Both the position numbers and the translations under genes were made by a program. A stretch of 64,000 bases of DNA, taken from Arenibacter certesii DSM 19833 (GTDB taxonomy: Bacteria; Bacteroidota; Bacteroidia; Flavobacteriales; Flavobacteriaceae). Of the stretch, positions 26,918-36,393 are shown piece after piece. The notes under the pieces are model-generated. The model was not told the DNA's origin, searched no databases, and saw only the letters and a list, made by a program, of their open reading frames with translations. The stretch is taken from assembly GCF_000429545.1 (NCBI RefSeq), contig NZ_AUCB01000010.1:62001-126000 (forward strand). The letters are read 5' to 3'. Position 1 is the stretch's first letter, and each line of letters begins with the position of its first letter.

Positions 26918-29368
26918 ATGGGTAATTTGAAGAATTTAAAATTTGACACTATGTCATTGCAGGACATCGAGGAAGATGCGGAATTAATTCCCTTAATGAC
27001 AGCTGAGGACGAGGAGGAGATAAACAATGAGAGTTTACCCAATACCTTGCCCATTCTGCCATTGAGGAATACTGTTCTTTTTCCTGGAGTGGTAATCCCA
27101 ATAACGGCCGGCAGGGATAAATCCATTAATCTTATTAAGGATGCCAACAATGGTTCAAAAGTAATTGGTGTAGTTTCCCAAAAGGATGAGGAAACTGAAA
27201 ATCCAGGGGTGAAGGACATAAATACCTTGGGTACTGTGGCAAGAATATTAAGGGTGCTGCAAATGCCCGATGGGAACACAACAGTTATTATTCAAGGTAA
27301 AAAGCGATTTGAAGTGGCCGAAGTGCTTACGGAAAACCCGTATATGACCGCTACCGTTCGTGAAACCAAGGAGGTTAGGCCAGATAAGGAGAGTAAGGAG
27401 TTTAGGGCTATTATAGATTCTATAAAAGAGCTTTCCTTACAGATTATTCGGGACAATCCCAATATTCCTAGTGAGGCGTCTTTTGCTATAAAAAATATTC
27501 AGAGTGATTCCTTTCTAATCAACTTTGTTTCCTCTAATCTAAATTTAAGTGTTAAAGAGAAGCAAGAGCTACTAGAGATTGGAAATTTACAGGAAAGGGC
27601 TTTGGCTACGCTTAAATATATGAACGTTGAACTCCAGAAATTAGAACTGAAAATAGATATTCAGTCTAAAGTAAGGAGTGATATGGACCAGCAGCAGAGG
27701 GAATATTATCTACACCAACAATTGAAGACCATCCAAGAAGAGCTTGGTGGACTTTCCTACGAGCAGGAAGTTGATGAAATGAGGGCGAAGGCGAAAAAGA
27801 AAAAGTGGGATGAAAAGGTTGGTGAGCACTTTGAAAAAGAAGTTGCCAAATTGCAACGGATGAATCCGCAAGTAGCGGAATATTCCATCCAGCGTAATTA
27901 CCTCGAGCTTTTTCTAGATCTTCCATGGAACGAATTCTCAAAAGATAAATTCGATTTAAAAAGGGCACAGAAAATATTAGATCGTGATCATTACGGATTA
28001 GAGGATGTAAAGAGAAGGATTATAGAATATTTAGCGGTCCTTAAGTTGCGGAACGATATGAAATCGCCTATACTTTGTTTATACGGTCCTCCAGGGGTAG
28101 GTAAAACTTCGTTGGGGAAATCTGTAGCAGAGGCATTGGGTAGAGAATATGTGCGTATTTCTTTAGGTGGACTAAGGGACGAAGCGGAAATACGTGGTCA
28201 TAGAAAAACATATATTGGAGCTATGCCCGGTAGAATTGTTCAAAGTTTAAAAAAAGCGGGTAAATCTAATCCCGTTTTTATCTTGGACGAAATAGATAAA
28301 TTGTCTAGCAGTCATCAAGGAGATCCTTCTTCGGCTATGCTAGAGGTTTTGGATCCTGAACAAAATAATGAATTTCACGATAATTTTTTAGAAATTGGAT
28401 ATGATCTTTCCCGAGTGATGTTTATTGCCACGGCGAATAATTTATCTGAAATTCAACCGGCACTTAGAGACCGTATGGAAATTATAAATGTTACTGGCTA
28501 TACTATTGAAGAAAAGGTAGAGATCGCCAAAAGACATTTGTTGCCAAAACAATTGAAGGAACACGGACTAACCGTAAACGATCTTAAAATTGGAAAGGTT
28601 CAGCTAGAAAAAATAGTTGAGGGTTACACCCGGGAATCAGGAGTGCGAACCTTAGAGAAGCAGGTTGCCAAAATGGTGAGGTATGCGGCTAAATCCATAG
28701 CTATGGATGAAGAATATAACCTAAAGGTGAGTAATGAGGATGTGGTGAAAATATTGGGTCCAGCTAGGTTAGAAAGAGATAAATATGAGAATAATGAGGT
28801 TGCAGGAGTTGTAACAGGGTTGGCTTGGACTAGTGTTGGTGGAGATATTCTGTTTATAGAGTCCATTCTTTCTAAAGGTAAAGGAACATTAACTATTACT
28901 GGAAACTTGGGAACGGTGATGAAGGAATCGGCTACCATTGCCATGGAGTATATAAAATCCAACAGTGATAGGTATGGGATTAATCCAGATGTATTTGACA
29001 AGTATAATGTGCATATACATGTTCCAGAAGGAGCCACTCCAAAAGACGGACCTAGTGCTGGGATTACAATGTTAACTTCACTAGTTTCCTTATTTACCCA
29101 GAAAAAGATAAAGAAAAGTCTGGCAATGACTGGGGAAATAACTTTAAGAGGAAAGGTATTGCCAGTTGGAGGTATAAAAGAGAAAATCTTAGCGGCAAAA
29201 CGAGCAAGAATTAAAGAAATAATATTGTGTGAGGATAATAGAAAGGATATCCTAGAGATTAAAGAAGAATATCTAAAAGGATTAACATTCCATTACGTAA
29301 CCGATATGCAAGAGGTCATAGATATTGCCATTACGGATGAGAGTGTTAGGAACGCTAAGGAATTGTAG
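26918..29368 (+). CDS. lon: ATP-dependent Lon protease
   Basis: Lon degrades misfolded and regulatory proteins in the cytoplasm. The protein has 816 residues. The N-terminal LON substrate domain begins [19 protein letters not shown] (about 45-250). The AAA+ module has Walker [13 protein letters not shown] (about 390) and Walker [11 protein letters not shown]. The protease domain has catalytic Ser in DGPSAGITM (about 711) and Lys in [15 protein letters not shown] (about 753). An acidic N-terminal tail of about 40 residues is usual for Bacteroidota Lon. A 221-bp upstream gap should hold its promoter, but I saw no exact consensus. Confidence 0.97.
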   Translation: MGNLKNLKFDTMSLQDIEEDAELIPLMTAEDEEEINNESLPNTLPILPLRNTVLFPGVVIPITAGRDKSINLIKDANNGSKVIGVVSQKDEETENPGVKDINTLGTVARILRVLQMPDGNTTVIIQGKKRFEVAEVLTENPYMTATVRETKEVRPDKESKEFRAIIDSIKELSLQIIRDNPNIPSEASFAIKNIQSDSFLINFVSSNLNLSVKEKQELLEIGNLQERALATLKYMNVELQKLELKIDIQSKVRSDMDQQQREYYLHQQLKTIQEELGGLSYEQEVDEMRAKAKKKKWDEKVGEHFEKEVAKLQRMNPQVAEYSIQRNYLELFLDLPWNEFSKDKFDLKRAQKILDRDHYGLEDVKRRIIEYLAVLKLRNDMKSPILCLYGPPGVGKTSLGKSVAEALGREYVRISLGGLRDEAEIRGHRKTYIGAMPGRIVQSLKKAGKSNPVFILDEIDKLSSSHQGDPSSAMLEVLDPEQNNEFHDNFLEIGYDLSRVMFIATANNLSEIQPALRDRMEIINVTGYTIEEKVEIAKRHLLPKQLKEHGLTVNDLKIGKVQLEKIVEGYTRESGVRTLEKQVAKMVRYAAKSIAMDEEYNLKVSNEDVVKILGPARLERDKYENNEVAGVVTGLAWTSVGGDILFIESILSKGKGTLTITGNLGTVMKESATIAMEYIKSNSDRYGINPDVFDKYNVHIHVPEGATPKDGPSAGITMLTSLVSLFTQKKIKKSLAMTGEITLRGKVLPVGGIKEKILAAKRARIKEIILCEDNRKDILEIKEEYLKGLTFHYVTDMQEVIDIAITDESVRNAKEL

Positions 29369-29403
29369 GTGTTTTTTTATCTCTTTATTTAAGCTTACAT
29401 TTT

Positions 29404-29438
29404 AAAAGTGCCCGTCCTTAAACAAGACGGGCACTTTT
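29404..29438 (+). terminator. lon terminator
   Basis: AAAAGTGCCCGTC (29404-29416) and GACGGGCACTTTT (29426-29438) form a perfect 13-bp stem 36 bp after the lon stop. Confidence 0.85.
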
Positions 29439-29553
29439 GCTTTAAAATTGAAAGGTACTTTAAACTCTTTGAACTATTTTTACGGATTAATAAGGTTATT
29501 AACAACGACCGATTCCAAAAATGGAAGAGTTCTAAAATTACATTTTTAATCCC

Positions 29554-30252
29554 ATGGGAAAAATTACGATAGCTATTGATGGTTACTCATCAACAGGGAA
29601 AAGCACAATTGCTAAGCAACTTGCAAAATTACTTGGGTATGTATACGTAGACACAGGGGCTATGTATAGAGCAGTTACTTTATACGCCATGCAGAAAGGA
29701 TATATTGGGGATGAAGTGGAGAAGGTGGATGAGTTAATAGCCGACCTGTCTAATATAAATCTGCAGTTTGAGTATAATGAAGACTTGGGGTTTTCCGAGA
29801 TGTACTTAAATGGAGTTAATGTTGAGAAAGAGATAAGGGCACTACCAGTTTCTAAGTTGGTAAGTAAAGTTGCTACCCTAGAAGAGGTGCGGAAGAAATT
29901 GGTAGCTATGCAGCAAGAAATGGGCAAGGAAAAAGGTCTTGTAATGGATGGAAGGGATATTGGAACTGTTGTTTTTCCCGATGCCGAATTTAAAGTTTTT
30001 ATGACTGCTTCTCCAGAGAAAAGGGCATTTAGACGTTACAAGGAGTTGCTGGACAAAGGCGAGAAAGTGTCCTATGATGAGGTGCTAAAAAATGTACGAT
30101 ATAGGGATTATATTGATTCTAACAGAAAATTTTCTCCATTAAAGAGAGCCGAGAGTGCTATTGAGTTTGATAATAGTGATATGGGATTAAAGGAGCAATT
30201 GGAGCGTATCTATAATTTTGCATTGCGTAAAATTGAGGAGACTAAAGGCTAA
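29554..30252 (+). CDS. cmk: cytidylate kinase
   Basis: Cmk phosphorylates CMP and dCMP with ATP. The protein has 232 residues, the usual length. The P-loop reads IDGYSSTGKSTIAKQLAK, followed by YVYVDTGAMYRAVTLYA, MDGRDIGTVVFPDAEFKVFMTAS and RRYKELLDKG. The glycine-rich loop has SST rather than the common PAG/SSG form, as often in Bacteroidota. cmk and rpsA are near neighbours in many bacteria; here the BON-LysM gene lies between on the other strand. Confidence 0.95.
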   Translation: MGKITIAIDGYSSTGKSTIAKQLAKLLGYVYVDTGAMYRAVTLYAMQKGYIGDEVEKVDELIADLSNINLQFEYNEDLGFSEMYLNGVNVEKEIRALPVSKLVSKVATLEEVRKKLVAMQQEMGKEKGLVMDGRDIGTVVFPDAEFKVFMTASPEKRAFRRYKELLDKGEKVSYDEVLKNVRYRDYIDSNRKFSPLKRAESAIEFDNSDMGLKEQLERIYNFALRKIEETKG

Positions 30253-30273
30253 TTCCTTTTTAATAGAAAAGGA

Positions 30274-30324
30274 AATGAAAAGACGGATATCCAAAATAAG
30301 ATTTTGAATATCCGTCTTTTCATT
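30274..30324. terminator. bidirectional terminator between cmk and the BON-LysM gene
   Basis: The 17-base arm AATGAAAAGACGGATAT at 30274-30290 pairs perfectly with 30308-30324. The A/T ends give a T run on either strand, so it can serve both convergent genes. Confidence 0.85.
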
Positions 30325-30342
30325 TTAGCTAGTAACCAATAC

Positions 30343-30720
30343 TTAGTTTGGAATAACTAAAACTTGATCCGGATGGATTACGTCTGGATTCTTAAGGATA
30401 TTGGTATTGGCTTCAAAAATTTTCTTATACTTCATAGGGTCTCCGTAGTACTTTTTGGCAATCTTACTTAAAGATTCTCCGCTTTTTACCGTGTGTCTAT
30501 GATACACACTCTCATCGGCAACAGTGATATTGGCTTTTATATCGGAAGGGTTTTCGCCACCTATCTCTTTTATCTTGTCCCACAATAGATTTTTCTCATA
30601 TTGGGTTTTTGTTTCGCCTTTTATTTGTAATACGCCACCTTCTTCGGTAACATTACCATCCTTAACATTTAACTTTTCACCTAGGTTTAATACTTCTTGA
30701 TACTTTGACTTTACACTCAT
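30343..30720 (-). CDS. BON and LysM domain protein (Kbp/YgaU-like)
   Basis: The protein has 125 residues and no signal peptide. An N-terminal BON domain (about 20-68, GGVLQIKGETKTQYEKNLLWDKI) is followed by a LysM domain (about 74-124, YHRHTVKSGESLSKIAKKYYGD to VLVIPN). The same layout is found in Escherichia coli Kbp (YgaU), a small potassium-binding protein. LysM often binds peptidoglycan, but absence of a signal leaves the location open. The potassium link is by family only. Confidence 0.88.
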   Translation of the reverse strand: MSVKSKYQEVLNLGEKLNVKDGNVTEEGGVLQIKGETKTQYEKNLLWDKIKEIGGENPSDIKANITVADESVYHRHTVKSGESLSKIAKKYYGDPMKYKKIFEANTNILKNPDVIHPDQVLVIPN

Positions 30721-30832
30721 ATGCTTATTTTTTAATGGTTATGATTTTGACTACAATATAAGGGTTTATTGGGTTGGTAGCGTGTAAATTACGACAAATA
30801 GTTTCATTGTTGGTTCTCAAATAGTTTTTATG

Positions 30833-30863
30833 TTGGTAAAACCAAAAATTAGATGTAAATTTG
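30833..30863 (+). promoter_or_regulatory. rpsA promoter
   Basis: TTG at 30833-30835, a 20-base spacer and TAAATTTG at 30856-30863 match the Bacteroidota consensus exactly. The start codon is about 123 bp downstream, leaving a leader of roughly 115 nt, long enough for regulation. Confidence 0.7.
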
Positions 30864-30986
30864 CACTCCTTTTTTAACAAGACACCGAGAGGAAAAAGGA
30901 TAAAAATAAAAAATAATCATAACAACTTCCCTGGATATTGTTTTAAACTCTTGTGACTCCTTGGAATACAAATTATAAATCAGCAA

Positions 30987-32828
30987 ATGGCTGAAGACAA
31001 AACACCAGCAGAGGTAGAAGTTACTACCGACGCTACCCAAGAAACAAAAGTAGAAACCCCAGCTCAAGATCCAAAAGAATTTTTGGAGAATTTTAACTGG
31101 GAAAAGTATGAGCAAGGTATTGAGCGCGTTGACGATTCCAAATTAAAGGAATTCGAAGACATGGTTGCGGAGAACTTTGTTGATACTGCAGACGCAGAAG
31201 TGGTAGAAGGTACCGTAGTTTACCTTACCGAACGTGAGGCAATTATTGATATCAATGCCAAATCTGAAGGGGTAATATCACTTAATGAATTCCGTTACAA
31301 TCCCGATTTAAAGGTTGGAGATAAAGTAGAGGTGTTGATTGATATCCGGGAGGATAAAAGTGGTCAGTTGGTTCTTTCCCACAGAAAAGCCAGAACTATC
31401 ATGGCATGGGATAGAGTTAACGCTGCTCATGATAATGAAGAAATTGTAAGTGGTTTTGTAAAATGCAGAACTAAAGGTGGTATGATCGTTGACGTTTTTG
31501 GAATTGAAGCGTTCTTACCAGGTTCTCAAATAGATGTTAAGCCGATCCGTGATTACGATCAGTACGTAAACAAAACTATGGAATTTAAGGTGGTTAAGAT
31601 TAACCACGAATTTAAGAACGTAGTTGTTTCACACAAAGCATTGATCGAAGCTGACATAGAAGAGCAGAAGAAAGAGATCATCAGCCAATTAGAAAAAGGA
31701 CAAGTATTAGAAGGTGTTGTTAAAAACATTACTTCTTACGGTGTATTTATTGATCTAGGTGGTGTTGATGGATTAGTTCATATTACTGATCTTTCTTGGA
31801 GCAGAATCAACCATCCAAATGAAGTAGTTGAACTTGATCAGAAACTAAACGTGGTAATTCTTGACTTTGATGAGAATAAGTCTAGAATCCAATTAGGTCT
31901 TAAGCAATTGGAAAAACATCCATGGGATGCCTTAAGCGAAGACATTAAAATTGGTGATAAGGTTAAAGGTAAGGTAGTTGTTATTGCAGACTACGGTGCA
32001 TTTATCGAAGTTGCTGAAGGTGTTGAAGGATTGATTCACGTTTCTGAAATGTCTTGGTCTACTCACTTGCGTTCCGCACAGGATTTCGTAAAAGTAGGAG
32101 ATGAAATCGAGGCGGTAGTATTAACATTGGATAGAGAAGATCGTAAGATGTCTCTTGGTATCAAACAATTGACTCCAGACCCATGGACTGATATTACAGC
32201 TAAATATCCTGCTGGCTCTAAGCACAACGGAATTGTACGTAACTTCACCAACTTTGGTGTATTCGTAGAATTAGAGGAAGGAATAGACGGATTGATATAC
32301 ATATCTGATCTTTCTTGGACTAAGAAAATTAAGCACCCATCTGAGTTTGTAGCCGTTGGTGATACTCTAGAAGTGGAAGTTTTGGAATTGGATGTTGAAG
32401 GTCGTAAATTAAGTTTGGGCCACAAACAGACTACTGAGAATCCTTGGGATAAATACGAAACCGAGTTTGCCCTAGATACAGTTCATAAGGGTACTATAGC
32501 AGAGATAGTGGACAAGGGTGCTACTATTGAGTTTAATGAGGATATCGTGGCCTTCGTACCTACTCGTCATCTGGAAAAAGAAGATGGTAAGAAATTGGTA
32601 AAAGGTGAAGAAGCTGAATTTAAGGTTATTGAGTTCAATAAAGAATTCAAAAGAGTAGTAGCAAGTCATACTGCTATATTCAGAGAAGAAGAGAAGCGTA
32701 ATGTTAAAGCTGCTGTTAAAAAGGCTGCAGCATCTGCAGACGAAGCTAAGCCAACTTTAGGTGATGCTAACGAAGCTTTACAAGCGTTGAAAGATAAAAT
32801 GGAAGCTAACGACAAGAAAAGTAAATAA
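30987..32828 (+). CDS. rpsA: 30S ribosomal protein S1
   Basis: S1 binds mRNA on the small ribosomal subunit. The protein has 613 residues with six S1 (OB-fold) repeats, seen as recurring GTVVYLTEREAIIDINAKSEG, GVVKNITSYGVFIDLGGVDGL, GKVVVIADYGAFIEV, GIVRNFTNFGVFVEL and GTIAEIVDKGATIEF cores. An acidic N-terminal extension of about 60 residues and a Lys/Ala-rich end are typical of Bacteroidota S1. In this phylum S1 matters because many mRNAs lack Shine-Dalgarno sequences. It has its own promoter and terminator. Confidence 0.97.
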   Translation: MAEDKTPAEVEVTTDATQETKVETPAQDPKEFLENFNWEKYEQGIERVDDSKLKEFEDMVAENFVDTADAEVVEGTVVYLTEREAIIDINAKSEGVISLNEFRYNPDLKVGDKVEVLIDIREDKSGQLVLSHRKARTIMAWDRVNAAHDNEEIVSGFVKCRTKGGMIVDVFGIEAFLPGSQIDVKPIRDYDQYVNKTMEFKVVKINHEFKNVVVSHKALIEADIEEQKKEIISQLEKGQVLEGVVKNITSYGVFIDLGGVDGLVHITDLSWSRINHPNEVVELDQKLNVVILDFDENKSRIQLGLKQLEKHPWDALSEDIKIGDKVKGKVVVIADYGAFIEVAEGVEGLIHVSEMSWSTHLRSAQDFVKVGDEIEAVVLTLDREDRKMSLGIKQLTPDPWTDITAKYPAGSKHNGIVRNFTNFGVFVELEEGIDGLIYISDLSWTKKIKHPSEFVAVGDTLEVEVLELDVEGRKLSLGHKQTTENPWDKYETEFALDTVHKGTIAEIVDKGATIEFNEDIVAFVPTRHLEKEDGKKLVKGEEAEFKVIEFNKEFKRVVASHTAIFREEEKRNVKAAVKKAAASADEAKPTLGDANEALQALKDKMEANDKKSK

Positions 32829-32850
32829 GCCTCTATTTTAGTAAATATAG

Positions 32851-32882
32851 AAAAGCTCCGACATTTGTCGGGGCTTTTTTTA
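32851..32882 (+). terminator. rpsA terminator
   Basis: AAAAGCTCCGAC and GTCGGGGCTTTT pair around ATTT and run into a T tract. Confidence 0.9.
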
Positions 32883-32976
32883 TTTTGCTTTACCTCCTAA
32901 AATAGTGTGCATCAACGATTCCAATTTTCAGGAAACACTAATTCCTCAACAATCCATTATATTAGATAGAAATCCC

Positions 32977-32984
32977 TACTTTTG
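32977..32984 (+). promoter_or_regulatory. probable pyrR -7 box
   Basis: TACTTTTG matches TAnnTTTG and ends 28 bp before the ATG at 33013. It lies downstream of a GTG at 32905 that could extend the reading frame, which makes that upstream start unlikely. No exact -33 TTG was found. Confidence 0.5.
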
Positions 32985-33012
32985 TATTTCAAAGGCATTG
33001 GACAAATTATCT

Positions 33013-33552
33013 ATGAGTCAAAAAGTATTACTTTCTTCCAAAGAAATAAATATTATCCTTCATCGCCTGGCTTGCCAATTGTTGGAGAATCACCTTAACT
33101 TTAAGGATACCGTACTAATTGGCTTACAGCCAAGAGGAATTTACTTGGCAGTACGTTTGGCAAAAATATTAAAGGAGGAGTATGGCGTGGGTCATATAAA
33201 CCTGGGGTTCTTGGATATCACCTTCTTTAGGGACGATTTTAGACGTGGTGATAAAACATTGGAGGCCAATAAAACCAAAATAGAATTTTTAGTTGAAGAT
33301 AAAAAAGTGGTGTTTGTAGATGATGTTCTTTATACGGGGCGGAGTATAAATGCGGCTTTAACGGCTATACAATCTTTTGGAAGGCCTAAAGAAGTAGAAT
33401 TGCTGACATTGATCGATCGTCGTTTTAGTAGGCATTTGCCTATTCAGCCAAATTATAGAGGGAGACAGGTAGATGCTATAAACGGAGAAAAGGTGAAAGT
33501 AATGTGGGAGGAAAATGATGGGGAAGACGTTGTATATTTAGTAAAGACATAA
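33013..33552 (+). CDS. pyrR: PyrR: pyrimidine regulator / uracil phosphoribosyltransferase
   Basis: The protein has 179 residues from ATG 33013, the usual PyrR length; an earlier GTG at 32905 would add 36 residues upstream of the promoter box. The PRPP loop reads VVFVDDVLYTGRSINAAL and the family end PNYRGRQVDAINGEKVKV is present. In Gram-positive bacteria PyrR binds pyr mRNA to control attenuation. Here it lies 4 bp before pyrB, but I see no attenuator hairpin in the short leader. Regulation in this phylum is therefore open. Confidence 0.93.
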   Translation: MSQKVLLSSKEINIILHRLACQLLENHLNFKDTVLIGLQPRGIYLAVRLAKILKEEYGVGHINLGFLDITFFRDDFRRGDKTLEANKTKIEFLVEDKKVVFVDDVLYTGRSINAALTAIQSFGRPKEVELLTLIDRRFSRHLPIQPNYRGRQVDAINGEKVKVMWEENDGEDVVYLVKT

Positions 33553-33556
33553 GCGC

Positions 33557-34483
33557 ATGAGCGAATTGAGTGTAAATCACTTGCTGGGGATAAAATATCT
33601 GAAAGAGTCGGATATTCAGCTCATTTTTGAAACTGCAGATCATTTCAAAGAGGTTTTAAACCGGTCTATTAAAAAAGTGCCTTCGCTTCGCGATATTACC
33701 ATAGCGAATATCTTTTTTGAAAATAGCACGCGTACAAGGCTTTCCTTTGAACTAGCGGAAAAACGACTCTCCGCGGATGTAGTGAACTTCTCTGCAGGAC
33801 AATCCTCGGTAAAGAAAGGGGAAACCTTGATCGATACCGTAAATAATATCTTATCTATGAAAGTAGATATGGTGGTAATGCGACATCCTAATCCAGGAGC
33901 CGGAATATTTTTATCCAACCATGTCAAGTCGGCTATAGTAAACGCTGGTGATGGTGCACATGAACATCCTACGCAAGCCTTATTGGACTCCTATTCTATT
34001 AGGGAAAGGTTAGGCGATGTAAGTGGTAAAAATGTATTGATCGTGGGAGATATCCTCCATTCCAGAGTTGCGCTTTCCAATATATTTGCCCTAAAATTAC
34101 AAGGAGCCCATGTTAAAGTATGTGGGCCTAAAACATTAATGCCTAAATATATTGAATCGCTAGGGGTCACTGTTGAGCCTAATTTACGCAAAGCGTTAAA
34201 TTGGTGCGATGTGGCTAATATGTTGCGTATACAGAACGAACGCTTAGATATTAGTTATTTCCCTACTACAAGAGAGTATACCCAACAATATGGTGTAAAT
34301 AAGGCCCTTTTAGATAGCCTTGACAAAGAAATTGTAATAATGCACCCTGGACCTATTAATCGCGGTGTGGAGATTACCAGTGACGTAGCCGATTCAAAGC
34401 AATCCATCATATTGGATCAAGTGGAAAATGGGGTAGCCATTAGAATGGCGGTAATATATTTATTAGCATCAAAAATTAAATAA
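33557..34483 (+). CDS. pyrB: aspartate carbamoyltransferase catalytic subunit
   Basis: This is the second step of de novo pyrimidine synthesis, carbamoyl phosphate plus aspartate to carbamoyl aspartate. The protein has 308 residues. Carbamoyl-phosphate motif STRTRLSFE, DGAHEHPTQALLD, and HPGPINRGVE are intact. No pyrI regulatory subunit gene is adjacent. The gene is 4 bp after pyrR and 7 bp before a STAS-like gene, so the three form an operon closed by a 17-bp hairpin. Confidence 0.96.
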   Translation: MSELSVNHLLGIKYLKESDIQLIFETADHFKEVLNRSIKKVPSLRDITIANIFFENSTRTRLSFELAEKRLSADVVNFSAGQSSVKKGETLIDTVNNILSMKVDMVVMRHPNPGAGIFLSNHVKSAIVNAGDGAHEHPTQALLDSYSIRERLGDVSGKNVLIVGDILHSRVALSNIFALKLQGAHVKVCGPKTLMPKYIESLGVTVEPNLRKALNWCDVANMLRIQNERLDISYFPTTREYTQQYGVNKALLDSLDKEIVIMHPGPINRGVEITSDVADSKQSIILDQVENGVAIRMAVIYLLASKIK

Positions 34484-34490
34484 TAGACGT

Positions 34491-34823
34491 ATGATTTTAG
34501 ATAGAGAAGAAAACGTAACTATTGTGCTACAGGAAAATATTTCCTTAAATGCATTTATAACTAATTTTAAAGAGAGCTATCCAAAGATTAAAAACGATAA
34601 TATTATTCTTAATCTTTTCTCCTTTTCTAAATTAAGCTCGGGAGACGTTTTGGAATTTTTAGAGCTGTCTGATACTCATAGAAAATCTAATAAATCATTT
34701 GTTCTGGTTACTGATAAGGTTTCTTATGAGGAGGTTCCTGATAGGATTTGTGTGGTTCCTACGATTCAGGAAGCTAGGGATATCATAGAAATGGAAGAAA
34801 TTGAGCGGGAATTGGACCTGTAA
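34491..34823 (+). CDS. small STAS-like protein, last gene of the pyrRB operon
   Basis: The protein has 110 residues, no signal peptide and no membrane segment. The order of strands and helices, with DNIILNLFSFSKLSSGDVLEFLELS, the strand SFVLVTD and the end VVPTIQEARDIIEMEEIER, resembles SpoIIAA/STAS anti-sigma-antagonist folds. The serine usually phosphorylated in that fold is not clearly identifiable. Its position between pyrB and rnz seems conserved in flavobacteria, from general familiarity. Function unknown. Confidence 0.7.
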   Translation: MILDREENVTIVLQENISLNAFITNFKESYPKIKNDNIILNLFSFSKLSSGDVLEFLELSDTHRKSNKSFVLVTDKVSYEEVPDRICVVPTIQEARDIIEMEEIERELDL

Positions 34824-34838
34824 TTTTTAAAAGAAAGT

Positions 34839-34878
34839 CAATGTAATCTGGATATTATACTATATCCAGATTACATTG
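34839..34878 (+). terminator. 17-bp perfect hairpin ending the pyrR-pyrB operon
   Basis: The arm CAATGTAATCTGGATAT (34839-34855) pairs perfectly with 34862-34878 across a 6-base loop. It follows the stop by 15 bp. It has only a weak T tail, so it may work as a terminator or as an mRNA-protecting 3' hairpin. Confidence 0.7.
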
Positions 34879-35211
34879 ATTATCACATCATAATAGTGTT
34901 CATAACACAGCACTGTTGCATAGGATTTATTACTTCTTAATAAATAGTATCGATTAGGAATCCTATCTAGTTCTACGTTAATGATTCTAGTTATCCCTGT
35001 GTGGTCCGGAATGAAGTTTAATCTGCTTTTTTAGACTTAAAGGATAATGGGTATATTGGGGCAATGGGATTTTGCCCTCATTTTTGTGCTTTGCATGTTG
35101 TGCTTATATCTAAACATCGCACCTAAAGTATCAAGCTAATAAATTGTGCTTACAGATTCTTTTCAACTGTGTATTTAGAATGTCAATTCCGATTTTAATT
35201 TTCTTATTTTT
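34879..35211. other. intergenic stretch before rnz, little recognised
   Basis: The 333 bp hold no clear RNA or repeat. A 30-codon ORF with a hydrophobic middle (35047-35139, plus strand) is present but nothing supports it beyond being open. An exact promoter consensus for rnz was not found. Confidence 0.4.
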
Positions 35212-36117
35212 ATGAAACTAACCATTTTGGGATGTTATGCAGCGACCCCCAGATCTTTAAATAACCCTACTTCTCAGGTACTCGAGATAAAAAATCACCT
35301 ATTTTTAATTGATTGTGGGGAAGGTACGCAGGTGCAATTGCGAAAGCAGAAGTTAAAATTCTCTAGGATAAATCATATTTTTATATCTCATTTACACGGA
35401 GATCATTTTTTTGGATTACCGGGTTTAATTTCAACTTTCCGGTTATTAGGTCGTAAAACGGAACTTCACGTTTATGGTCCTAAGGGGATTAAAGAGGCAA
35501 TCACCTTATTGTTGAAATTAGGAGATTCCTGGACCAATTACCCATTGTATTTTCATGAACTCAGTTCTTTAGAGTCCGAGATAGTTTTTGAGGGCAATAA
35601 AGTTACCGTGAGCACCATTCCACTACAACACAGGATTTATACAAATGGTTTTTTGTTTAAAGAGAAAATCGGAGAACGAAAATTGAATGTGGAGGCAGTT
35701 GCCAAGTATCGCGTAAATAAATGTTATTTTCAAAATATAAAGAAAGGAAAGGATGTAATTCTAGAGAATGGACAAAGAATAGATAATCGCCTGTTAAGTC
35801 ATGATCCCCTACCATCTAAGAGTTACGCATTTTGTAGTGACACCCAGTATTCAGAAGAAATTATACCTCTGATTAATGAGGTTGGTGTGCTTTATCACGA
35901 AGCCACTTTTTTAGAATCGGAAAAGGCATTGGCGCCTAAGACTAAGCATTCTACAGCCATGGAAGCGGCTATCATTGCCAAGAAGGCTAATGTTGGAAAA
36001 TTAATATTAGGGCATTTCTCTACTCGCTATGGTTCAACTTGTCCTTTTAAGGAGGAGGCAGCCGCCATTTTTCCTAACGTTGAATTGGCAGAGGATGGTA
36101 GGATTTTCGATCTTTAG
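35212..36117 (+). CDS. rnz: ribonuclease Z
   Basis: RNase Z is the endonuclease that trims tRNA 3' ends. The protein has 301 residues with the metallo-beta-lactamase motif SHLHGDHFFGLPGL (about residues 62-75), an HRIYTNGFLF region where the substrate arm is expected, the later SDTQYSE and HSTAMEAAIIAKKANVGKLILGHFSTRY. These match the bacterial RNase Z (ElaC) group. It begins after a long gap, so it is transcribed apart from the pyr operon. Confidence 0.95.
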   Translation: MKLTILGCYAATPRSLNNPTSQVLEIKNHLFLIDCGEGTQVQLRKQKLKFSRINHIFISHLHGDHFFGLPGLISTFRLLGRKTELHVYGPKGIKEAITLLLKLGDSWTNYPLYFHELSSLESEIVFEGNKVTVSTIPLQHRIYTNGFLFKEKIGERKLNVEAVAKYRVNKCYFQNIKKGKDVILENGQRIDNRLLSHDPLPSKSYAFCSDTQYSEEIIPLINEVGVLYHEATFLESEKALAPKTKHSTAMEAAIIAKKANVGKLILGHFSTRYGSTCPFKEEAAAIFPNVELAEDGRIFDL

Positions 36118-36393
36118 CCTATTGGATTTCAATTCGTTGTTCTGTTTTTTATAAGTTGGATTGTGAAGTTCATATAGGATGCTCGCTTTTGTTTTAAGTG
36201 GGATGCTATTTATGAATTGATTTTAGGAGCTAGTAGAAAAAATATCCAAGCTTGGCTTATGTAATTTGGTTTGTTTTGTGCAAATTTGTAATTAATGATA
36301 AGTCGATTTTAAATGGCAATTAAGGCCATGATCTGGTTAACCAATTACGACTTACTAATTTAGGTTTCCTTTCTTCAATTTCAATTCGTGGTT
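36118..36393. other. intergenic stretch between rnz and pdxH
   Basis: These 276 bp are A/T-rich. I see no gene, hairpin with T tail or riboswitch in them; the pdxH promoter must be here but no exact consensus was found. Confidence 0.4.

Noticed and set aside
31740-32500. Repeats in rpsA
   Set aside because: They are the S1 domains of the protein, not a DNA repeat or recent duplication.
32905-33012. N-terminal extension of PyrR from a GTG
   Set aside because: A -7 box lies within the extension and the protein from 33013 has the normal PyrR length.
34900-35000. Possible riboswitch or tRNA between the pyr operon and rnz
   Set aside because: No cloverleaf or conserved aptamer pattern could be made out.
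35047-35139. 30-residue hydrophobic ORF before rnz
   Set aside because: It is short, with no promoter box or recognised pattern; a chance ORF is more likely.
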